Part shown: positions 56,193 to 64,000 of the stretch, one piece after another | How positions within the stretch are numbered: the stretch's first letter is position 1 | How the letters are laid out: every line of letters starts with the position of its first letter | NCBI RefSeq assembly: GCF_023898315.1 | Contig: NC_064619.1 | Location: 296,460,150-296,524,149, forward strand | Length of the DNA stretch: 64,000 nucleotides | DNA from: Schistocerca nitens | Lineage: Eukaryota; Arthropoda; Insecta; Orthoptera; Acrididae | Reading direction: 5' to 3' | The notes under the pieces: model-generated | Told to the model about the DNA's origin: nothing | The model's database searches: none | What the model saw: only the letters and a program-made list of their open reading frames with translations | Made by a program: the position numbers and the translations under genes

Positions 56193-56789
56193 CCGACTGC
56201 AGGTATAGCGTATAATTTATAAGCTCCATCCTGCACTTAACTGATGATCCTGCAATGGTGTGCACATGTCTCTTTTGGAGACCCAGGATCGCAGCTCGTT
56301 GTGGAAACAAAAGAAAAGTTTTAGTTTCGGCCTTGATGGTTATATCTATGAAAAAGTTGTGAAGCACAAACTGAAATATAAATGCAAATGTCGTACGGCA
56401 TTGTTGGCTGACCACTTTCCTTGCTGTTATGCGAGAGTTTTGTAGTATGCGTATTTGTGGAGTGTGGCTAGTGTAGTGGATGCTGTGTAGGGTAGTGTTG
56501 TGTGATGTTGAAGAGAGAAGGGAGAGGGTGAAACATAGCCTACTCCTCTTGAATAGCACCAAGGGGGTGTGCGGGCGGGTCACAAATAGAAATAAAAAGT
56601 CATTATGGTACTGTGTTACAAGTAATGCATAACTACTCATTATTTTATCAGTAACTGTCGAGACTTTAACTGAATTATGTGTACAGTCAAGGTCTACTCT
56701 TTCAACCCATCGTTCAGTATTTGTAGTCTCTATCAGCATCGACAGTTTATTGTCAGATGATCACGTATGTAGAAAAGAAAGAGATTAAA
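56193..56789. other. No gene recognised
   Basis: Only short frames on both strands. Confidence 0.5.
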
Positions 56790-58240
56790 GTACCCTGAAA
56801 AATATTTTACTTAAAAATTCAGTCAACACGGACATTGTGAAAGAAATTGAAACAGAAGAGATTATCCAGGCCTTTACGCTGATGAAGGTAGGAAAAGCTG
56901 ATGGGCCTGACGAGATCCTACCATAATTCTTGAAGGAACGAGGAATACTGAGAAGAAAGTGGTTAGCCAAACTCTGCGCAGAATGTCTCTGAAAAGTCAC
57001 AATCCCTAAAGTCTGGAAAGAAGCAGGAGTCATAGCTGTGCTAAAGCTCAAAGAATTTCAGACCAATATCCTGCTGTGAACCTCATACAAACTATTTTAG
57101 AGAATACTACTGACTAGGTTAACTGTATAGATCGAAGTCAACCTTCCTACATACCAAGCGAGTGTTAGAGCAGATAGAAATTGTTGCGATCAAGTGCTGT
57201 TCCTCACAATCTGCACTGAGAAAAGCTTTTAAAACAAGATGAAAACCGGTCTGATCATAGATCATACATCAGATTACGATACAGTATGGATTGAGGGGCT
57301 ACTGCGCAGGCTAATTAGAATCATTAGATGCAGACTATCTTACACCCTAGTCAAAAACTTAACAGACAAGAAAACTAAGATTTCCCTTCACGGCTTGAAC
57401 AGCAAGATCATGGTTCTGAATAACGGCCTGCCACAAGGCTCGCCACTAACACCCATTCTCTTCAAACTATATATTGTCGTCAGGCCAGACACTAAATGAC
57501 GACTTGGCCGTTCAATATCAAAGTCAAAATTTTAATGACCTTGACAAAATATTGAATGGAGAGCTGGAAGTACTGAAAACCTACTGCCTCAATTGGCACC
57601 TACATCCAACCCACTGACCAGCACCATAATGCATCTTAACAATAGAGATTCACAGTTAGTCACAAGATTATACCGAAAAATCCTAGACGGCCCAGAACTC
57701 CTCTACACCAAGACCTAGCAAAGCTTAATAGCCTTAAATCCAGATCACCTTTACGGAAAACTGGGAATAACTGCAAGGCTTCGACTCGAAGACAGCTCAA
57801 AAAGAACTATGAGTTTCAAGCAGGCATAGCTTGGTGGAGGAACCCCAACAAGCAGATCGATGCATTCAATCTCCCGAGGAACTTGTGGAAAAATTTGAAC
57901 CGTGTCAGGACTAGTCTTGACAGATATAAACAACTAATGAACAAAAGGGACCTGTCAGACAGTCCTGAATGTGGGTGCTGGGAAATTCAGTCAATGGACA
58001 GTTCACTGGTGAAGTCCATGGCTATGATGGAGATCTGGAGGACATACACAGGCTCTCCGATTCAGCAACAGAGTGAGTAGCTCAAAAATATTTTTGATAC
58101 TGCATAGTATTATAAAAACATATGTAAAGAATATTGTAACTTAGTATAGAGCAATCAGAATATTTTAATTAATACGTTGTATGATGAATACCTCCGTAAA
58201 CCCCTAAAGAGTAAATAAACTCTCTTATTACTTTATACGT
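56790..58240 (+). pseudogene. Jockey-like LINE ORF2 relic
   Basis: Plus-strand blocks in the expected order: GKADGPDEILP near 56890, IPKVWKEAGVIAVLKLKEF near 57005, YKLF...RILLTRL near 57085, a degraded DLTAAYDTVW-like box (DHTSDYDTVWIEGLLRRLI, 57265), LNNGLPQGSPLTPILFKLYI at 57415 and the C-terminal LWKNLNRVRTSLDRYKQLMN at about 57880 with PECGCWE near 57965 (half of a CxC...H...C motif). The catalytic YADD segment is missing or unreadable after 57480. Many stops. The ~58200 end resembles a 3' UTR with AGTAAATAAACT. Confidence 0.7.
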
Positions 58241-58811
58241 GTCTTACTAGGGTCACCTGAATATCTATTATCTGTGGGAGGCACATATACTCTAAATCTG
58301 GAGCTGTGTACAGAAATGTCATAAGAGACGATGCACAAACTCATACATACAGAACATACGTAATTCGTCTTGACCTTAGTGAGAGCATACTCTTTGCATT
58401 CACCTGGAGTGTTTGAGACGACTAGCTTGTTGCTGAACACTTAGATTGCCTCAAAATAAGACGCGAAAAAATTGTGGAATTCTCGTATAAATGTTGCAAT
58501 CAAATTACTGGTTCTTGTACCTGTATTTAATGCCATTTGCCACATTGGAACTGAGAATTGTAGATCGACAAAATGTTACCCATGATTGCACCGTTTACGT
58601 ATTACTGTTAGGAAAGAGTTGATGCTGAACAGTCAGGAATGAGACAAACTTACGCTGTTGTTAAACTGCATACTATGGTCCTCAGATTAAGAAAAGCATG
58701 CTAGTAGCACTGACGACAGGAATATCGTTGTGCAACACATATCTTTTATGCTACTGGTACTTTGTTTTCGCAGTACCTTTGTGCCAAGTATCAAGGTGCT
58801 GCTTCTTTCTA
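58241..58811. other. No gene recognised
   Basis: AT-rich with short frames only. Positions 58810-58811 are the TA next to Tc1 copy 3. Confidence 0.5.
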
Positions 58812-60115
58812 CACTGAAGAGCCAAAGAAACTGGTACACCTGCCTAATATCGTGTAGGACCCCCACGAGCACGCAGAAGTGCTGCAACACTTCGTGGCAT
58901 GGACTCGACTAATGTCTGAAGTGGTGCTGGAGGGAACTGACACCATAAATGCTGCGGGGCTGTCCAGAAATCCGTAAGAGTACGAGGGGGTGGAGATCTC
59001 TTCTGAACAGCACATTGCAAGGCTTCCCAGATACGCTCAATAATGTTCTTGTCTGGGAAGTTTGGTGGCCAGCGGAAGTGTTTAAACTCAGAAGAGTGTT
59101 CCTGGAGCCCCTCTGTAACAATTCTGGACGTGTGGGTTGTCGCATGGCCCTGCTGGAATTGCCCAAGTCCGTCGGAATGCTCAATGGACATGAATAGATG
59201 CAGGTGATAAGAAAGGATGCTTACGTACTTGTCACCTGTCAGAGTCGTATCCAGACGTATCAGGGGTCCCATATCACTCCAACTGAAGACGACCCACACC
59301 ATTACAGAGCCTCCACCAGCTTGAACAGTCCCCTGCTGACATGCATGGATGTGTGTGTTGTCCTTAGGTTAGTTAGGTTTAAGTAGTTCTAATTTCTAGG
59401 GGACTGATGACCTCAGATGTTAAGTCCCATAGTGCTCAGAGCCATTTTGTCACGCAGGGTCCATGGATTCGTGAGGTTGTCTCCATACCCGTACACATCC
59501 ATCCGCTCGATACAATTTGAAACGAAACTTATCCGACCAGGAAACATGTTTCCAGTCATCAACAGTCCAATTTTGGCGTTGACAGGGACAGGACAGGCGT
59601 AAAGATTTGTGTAGTGTAGTCATTAGGGGTATACGAAGGGCCATATCGATGATGTTTTGCTGAATGGTTCGCACACTGATACTTGTTGATGGCAAAGAAT
59701 CTGCAGCAATTTCCGGAAGGGTTGCGCTTGTGTCACGATGAACAATTCTCTTCAGTCGTCGTTGGTCCCGTTCTTGCAGGATCTTTTTCCGGCCGCAGCG
59801 ATGTCGAAGATTTGATGTTGTAATGGATTCCTGATATTCACAGTACACTCGTGAAATGGTCGTGCGCGAAAATGCCCTCGTCATTTCTACCTTGGAGATG
59901 CTGTGTCCCATCGCTCGTGCGTCGACTATAACACTACGTTCAGACTAACGTAAATCTTGATAATCTGCGATTGTAGCAGCAGGAACCGACCTAACAACTG
60001 CACCAGACACTTGTTGTCTTATATAGGCGTTGCAGACCGCAGCGCCGTATTCTGTCTGTTTACATATCTGTATTTGAATATGCATGCCTGTACTAGTTTT
60101 TTTGGAGCTTCAGTG
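58812..60115 (-). mobile_element. Tc1-like family A, copy 3 (SINE-interrupted)
   Basis: Begins CACTGAAGAGCCAAAGAAAC after TA and ends with the complement, TTTTTGGAGCTTCAGTG; the right TA has mutated to CA. The minus-strand transposase has HTH sequence FSRTTISRVYCEYQE (about 59870) and GRKKILQERDQRR. The catalytic domain is damaged: the first box reads WSDKFRF (E changed to K after D), the second reads FQQGHATTHTS (catalytic D changed to G), and the third, NIIERIWEALQ, keeps E. A 5'-truncated SINE at about 59357-59449 interrupts the middle. Dead copy; oldest looking of the three. Confidence 0.85.
59357..59449 (+). repeat. 5'-truncated SINE (family S) inside Tc1 copy 3
   Basis: Contains GTCCTTAGGTTAGTTAGGTT, CTAGGGGACTGATGACCTCA and CATAGTGCTCAGAGCCATTT, the non-tRNA body and 3' end of family S. 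The tRNA head is missing. TGACATGCA on the left and TGTCACGCA on the right may be a worn target duplication. Confidence 0.85.
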
Positions 60116-60745
60116 CACAAGATGCCTAGACCGAGTCACAGACATCAACATTTCAATCGCTCTGGTTGGGACGATGTTGTATTAACGAGTCAATCGAGTA
60201 TTGCTACAGAGTGGACAGCTACTCCAAGTCGATTTCTCGCTTTTAACTGAACTCACATCTCATTTCCTGCCTCAGAAGATGGACGACTTCGGCTTCGCTG
60301 CTCTCCTTTCCGGAAGGACTGGTTGCGTTCTGCTTTAATTTCGGCGTAAAACTTGTGAACCCGCCATGAAGCGTAGGCGGAGAAAGCAAAGAAAACTTGC
60401 ATCCATCCGAGCGCAGTAAGCAGTTCAAGGCCTTATTTCACGCCGCGTTGAGAACACATTCCGGCACGGAGTGAAAGTAATTTTTAACGCCTTTATATTA
60501 TGCGAAACAATCGTGGAAGCCCGGGGAGCACTGGCTTTGTATTCGAAAGCAACATTCGAACATCGACCATGAAATACCGTGTTGCATCGCGTGCCTTTAA
60601 TTATAGGCAGTGAAACACCATTCGCCATGGGGAGTGAGATCTGATGAGTTGCTGTTGTCGAGATTACATTAAGTACTGCAGGGAATGGAAACTGCGAGCA
60701 GTAAATCTCAAGTAATGAAAGGCAGTCGACAGCACTGCATTAAGT
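60116..60745. other. No gene recognised
   Basis: Mixed composition with short frames; 60250-60640 has moderate GC and some CpG but no domain or plausible splice pair. Confidence 0.5.
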
Positions 60746-61280
60746 ACAGTATCAGATCGAAAGTATCCGGAAAACTGTTAACGAACGTTAATACGGAATT
60801 TCCGCTCCCCGTCTCAGTGACGGCTTGAACTCTACTGCAGACACTTTCAGTGAGGTGTTTGAATGTCTTTAAAAGAATGGCAGCCCATTCTTCCACAAGA
60901 GCTGAAACCAGAGAAGGTAGTTACGTCGGACATTGAAGTCTGGAGTGAAGTCGACGTTCTAACTTATCGCAAAAGCTTTTTCTCAAGCGCAAACAAGGGG
61001 AGCAACCCCTACCCACGATAAATTCTCCCATACCGTAACACCACCTAATTTTGTACTTCACTGTTGGCGATACACATGCTGCTCCATGTAACGCTCTCAA
61101 AGCATTCGTCAAACCCAAACACTTCCATCGGGCTGCCACAGGGCATAGAGTGATTCATCACTCTGCATCACTTATTTCCAGGTTGCTACTGTCCACTGCC
61201 GTCGCTCTTTACATCACCTCAAGCGTCGCTTAGCATAGTTACAGAACCATGTGGCTTATGAGAAGCTCATCGACCATTCT
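60746..61280 (-). pseudogene. Tc1-type element remnant (third Tc1 family)
   Basis: Left edge near TA with CAGTATCAGATCGAAAGTAT, resembling a Tc1 terminus of the type ...GATCAAAAGTATCCGG. Inside, the plus strand preserves stretches whose complement encodes scattered transposase motifs: SPTVKYKIRWCYGMGEFIVG near 61090-61020, in the position of the GGGxMVW block. The N-terminal half and right end are deleted; the last recognisable piece is TGTGGCTTATGAGAAGCTCA at 61250. Too decayed for residue-level statements. Confidence 0.5.
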
Positions 61281-61369
61281 ACCCCATTGTTTTTACCTCC
61301 CCGTGTACATTCATTATGCTAGCTGGACTGTTGGCAGCACTTTAGGACTCTACATCTACATCTACGTCT

Positions 61370-61551
61370 ACGTCATACTCCGCAAGCCACCTAATAGTAT
61401 GCGGATTGTACTTTTCATATCACTAACTGGGCCCTCCAACCCTGTTCCACTCGCGAATAGTGCGTGGTAAGAATGATTGTCGGTAAGCCTCTGTACTGGC
61501 TCTCATTTTCTCCTCGTGGTCTTTAAACGAGACGTATGTGGGGGGAAGTAA
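61370..61551 (-). pseudogene. CR1-like LINE 3' end, part 1
   Basis: Minus strand: LPPTYVSFKDHEEKMRASTE, AYRQSFLPRTIREWNR and the tail complement of CTCTACATCTACATCTACGT. Same C-terminus and same TACATC-type tail as the copy at 47.6-50 kb. Interrupted at a TA (61552-61553) by a mariner and continued at 62848. Confidence 0.85.
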
Positions 61552-61553
61552 TA

Positions 61554-62847
61554 CGAGGAGCGCTTGAAAAGTCCGTGGAAAGTCCGAGAGATGGCACCAT
61601 CGGCGCGTATCGAGGTTATGTTTAGTTAGTAGCATTTTTGGAAAGAACGCACACCAAGTTTCAGCCATATTGGTCTAGTTATTTGTATTTGGCATTCGTG
61701 TGAATCAAGGAAGTTGAGTGATTCTCAAAAAATGGACGAAAAAGAATTCCGTGTGGTGATTTAATATCACTCTATGAAAGGCAAAACTCCTCAGGAGACT
61801 AAAGAGAAGCTTGATAAACATTACAGTGACTCTGCACCTTCGATCAGAACAGTTTGTAAGTGGTTTCAAAATTTTCGAAGTGGCCATATGGGCAGAAGTG
61901 ATGCTGTACGTTTTGGACGCCCTGTGGAGGTTACCACTCCAGAAATCATTGATAAAATCCATGACATGGTGATGGATGACAGAAGAGTTAAGGTGCGTGA
62001 GATTGCTAGTGCTGTGGGCATCTCGAATGAACGGGTACATAATATTTTGCATAAACATTTGGACATGAGAAAGCTATCCGCAAGATGGGTTCCGCGATTG
62101 ATCACACTTGACGAAAAACGGAATCGTGTGAAGTGTTGCAAGGATGGTTTGCAGTTCTTCAGGAAGAATCAGCAGGACTTTAAGCGTCGTTTCGTCACTG
62201 TGAATGAAATATGGGTACATTACTATACCCCTGAGACCAAAAAACAATCTAAACAATGGGTTACCAAGGGAGAATCTGCACCAAAAAAGGCGAAGACCAT
62301 TCCTTCGGACGGAAAGGTTATGGCGACTGTCTTTTGGGATTCGCAAGGGATAATCCTCATTGACTACTTGGAAAAGGGTAAAACTATTACAGATGAATAT
62401 TATTCATCGTTATTGGACCGTTTGAAAACCGAGCTCCGAGAAAAACGCCGGTGATTGGATCGCAAAAACGTCCTTTTACATCACGACAACGCACCAGTAC
62501 ACACCTCAGCAGTTGTCGTCGCAAAATTAATGGAAATAGGATTCCAACTCGTTTCACATCCTCCCTATTCTCCCGACTTGGCTCCCTCAGACTACTATTT
62601 GTTCCCCAATTTGAAGAAATGGCTGTCGGGGCAAAGATTTTATTCAAACAAGCAGGTGATTGCAGCAACTAATAGCTATTTTGCAGACTTGGACAATTCC
62701 TGTTATTCGGAAGGTATCAACAAATTAGAACAACGTTGGACGAAGTGTATAAGTCTAAAAGGAGACTATGTCGAAAAATAAAAAAAAGGTTTACTCCAAA
62801 CATGTAAGTAGTTTTTATTTTTGCACGGACTTTTCAAACACCCCTCG
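61554..62847 (+). mobile_element. Mariner element (DD34D), inactivated
   Basis: 1,294 bp, TIRs CGAGGAGCGCTTGAAAAGTC and the complement of GACTTTTCAAACACCCCTCG, flanked by TA. The transposase starts at 61732 (MDEKEFRVVI), hits a stop at 61762, resumes at 61774 and runs 226 codons to a TGA at 62452, then continues in the same frame as LDRKNVLLHHDNAPVH to a stop after GDYVEK. HTH blocks: KTPQETKEKLDKHY and VREIASAVGISNERVHNIL. Catalytic positions: the first box reads VNEIW, where D is expected before E, so the first aspartate is lost; HHDNAPVH and SPDLAPSDYYLF keep the others, 34 residues apart. Two stops plus the changed residue make it inactive. Confidence 0.92.
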
Positions 62848-63261
62848 TATGTTATCCTACTCTTCCCGGAGAATGCTCTCTCGAAATTTCAGTAGTAAAT
62901 CTCTCCGTGGTGACAACGCCTCTCTTGTAATGTCTGACAATGAAGTTTGTGGACCATCTCCATAATGCTCTCGCGCCGGCTAAACGACCCAGAGACGAAA
63001 AGTGCCGCTCTTCGTTGGATCTTCTCTATTTCTTCTATCAATTCTACCTGATAAGAATCCCAGACAGGTGAACAGTACTGAAGAGTCGGTCGAACAAGCG
63101 TCTTATAAGACAATTCCTTCGTGGATGAGCTACATTTCCTTAAGATTCTTCCCATGAATCTGAGCCTGCCATCGGCATTTTCCACTATTTCTTTCATGTG
63201 GTCATTCCAATTAAGGTCGCTCTGATTAGTTACTCCTAGATATTTTACGACAGATACTGTT

Positions 63262-63448
63262 TGGCTCTGAGCACTATGGGACTCAACTGCTGTGGTCATA
63301 AGTCCCCTAGAACTTAGAACTACTTAAACCTAACTAACCTAAGGACACCACACACATCCATGCCCGAGGCAGGATTCGAACCTGCGACCGTAGCGGTCTC
63401 GCGGTTCCAGACTGCAGCGCCTTTAACCGCACGGCCACTTCGGCCGGC
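63262..63448 (-). repeat. SINE family S, minus copy of a head-to-head pair
   Basis: tRNA-like head at the right (minus-strand GGCCGTGCGGTTAAAGGCGC and GGTCGCAGGTTCGAATCCTG), body to the left ending at TGGCTCTGAGCACTATGGGA. Flanked by a 9-bp GATACTGTT duplication (63253-63261 and 63449-63457). Confidence 0.92.
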
Positions 63449-63464
63449 GATACTGTTTCTAGCG

Positions 63465-63664
63465 CCGGCCGCGGTGGTCTCGCGGTTCTAGGCGCGCAGT
63501 CCGGAACCGTGCGACTGCTACGGTCGCAGGTTCGAATCCTGCCTCGGGCATGGATGTGTGTGGTGTCCTTAGGTTAGTTAGGTTTAAGTAGTTCTAAGTT
63601 CTAGGGGACTTATGACCACAGCAGTTGAGTCCCATAGTGCTCAGAGCCATTTGAACCATTTGAA
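63465..63664 (+). repeat. SINE family S, plus copy of a head-to-head pair
   Basis: Full-length: CCGGCCGCGGTGGTCTCGCG, GGTCGCAGGTTCGAATCCTG (B box), body, and 3' end CCATTTGAACCATTTGAA. Flanked by CTGTTTCTAGCG (63453-63464 and 63665-63676). Its left duplication overlaps the right duplication of the other SINE. Confidence 0.93.
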
Positions 63665-64000
63665 CTGTTTCTAGCGCTTTGTCATCAATAGTGTAGCTGT
63701 GCAGTAGTAGATTCCTTTTCCAATGTATGCGCAGTATGTTACATCTATTTACGTTCAGGGTCAACTGCCAGAATCTGCGCCATTCATCAATTCTCTAGAA
63801 GTTATTCTGCAAATCGGTCTATCTTCTGCCGTTGCGCTTTTTGTAGACAATCGCATCATCTGCGAACAACCTTAAAGAGCATCCGACGCTTTCTACTAGA
63901 TTATTTACATATACTGTAAACAGTAATGGTCCTATCACACTTCCTCGGGGTACTCCGGAAATTACCTTTATAGCAGTAGATTATATTCTGTTAAGAGCGA

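Larger units (their letters stand above)
62848..64000 (-). pseudogene. CR1-like LINE, part 2 (host of two SINEs), runs off the window
   Basis: Minus strand. The C-terminal region at 63245-62889 reads VVKYLGVTNQSDLNWNDHMK, GRILRKCSSSTKELSYKT, LQYCSPVWDSYQVE and EKIQRRAALFV. Upstream, past the SINE pair (63262-63664), comes IDDKALETV and, near 63950-63830, an RT segment with FPEYPEEV-like GVPxGS and FADDA-like remnants (GCSLRLFADDAIVYKKRN-type reading on the complement of 63895-63830). It belongs to the same family as the 47.6-50 kb copy. The 5' part lies beyond 64000. Confidence 0.85.

Noticed and set aside
63470-63545. Functional tRNA gene suggested by good A and B boxes
   Set aside because: It is the head of a family S SINE with target duplication and several copies; anticodon and acceptor arms do not fold properly by eye.
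1-64000. CRISPR array, operons or bacterial contamination
   Set aside because: No regularly spaced repeats with unique spacers, no ribosome-binding sites, and all recognisable genes are eukaryotic transposon or spliced.

Overview
The window looks like intronic DNA from a very large, transposon-packed arthropod genome. An orthopteran (grasshopper or locust) is my best guess. Reasons: (TA)n and (CA)n tracts; many DD34D/DD34E-type transposons, RTE, CR1-like, Jockey and Tx1-like LINEs, a Penelope-like element and tRNA-derived SINEs; long gene-poor stretches; and three short GC-rich exons separated by introns of 15.8 kb and 5.8 kb. There are no operons, prokaryotic signals or CRISPR arrays. The orthopteran label rests on repeat types I recognise, not on a search.

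Host gene. One minus-strand gene can be assembled from its splice sites: exons 46278-46009, 40206-40040 and 24288-24138, ending in TGA with an AATAAA about 40 nt downstream. The three exons join in one open frame and encode the last 195 residues of an alanine-rich protein that I could not identify. Everything else is transposon-derived or featureless.

Layout. 1-4.3 kb: a Tc1 scrap and a decayed LINE. 4.3-7.3 kb: an RTE-type LINE copy covering endonuclease to 3' end, with an 11-bp target duplication. 7.8-9.8 kb: a Penelope-like element. 11.9-12.7 kb: a 0.6-kb near-perfect palindrome between two (TA)n tracts. 12.9-14.3 kb: a mariner/IS630-like relic. 15.2-19.5 kb: an old LINE with a zinc knuckle, endonuclease and RT. 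19.7-20.9 kb: a foldback element whose arms contain tRNA-like sequence. 21.3-23.8 kb: two Tc1 relics. 24.7-26.4 kb: an intact Tc1-like element inside an RTE fragment. 26.7-38.4 kb: a stack of insertions in which a LINE fragment holds a SINE, the SINE holds a gypsy provirus, and the provirus 5' LTR holds a nearly intact Jockey LINE. 38.6-40 kb: a mariner. 40.4-45.9 kb: LINE and mariner debris with two inverted arrangements. 46.4-47.3 kb: a second foldback element with tRNA-like arms. 47.3-51 kb: a Tc1-like element split by a CR1-like LINE. 51.8-53 kb: a pogo/Tigger-like relic. 54-60 kb: SINEs, a Jockey-like LINE relic and a third copy of the same Tc1-like family. 60.7-64 kb: a Tc1 remnant and a CR1-like LINE interrupted by a mariner and by two head-to-head SINEs.

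Most plausible new item: the two foldback elements (19742-20880 and 46372-47288). They share CAAGGG termini and 3-bp TNA target duplications, and each carries a tRNA-like sequence in both arms. The nested stack gives a readable relative chronology of insertions. Only the Tc1-like element at 24942-26363 has an uninterrupted transposase with all catalytic residues; the Jockey LINE is broken by what looks like one frameshift.
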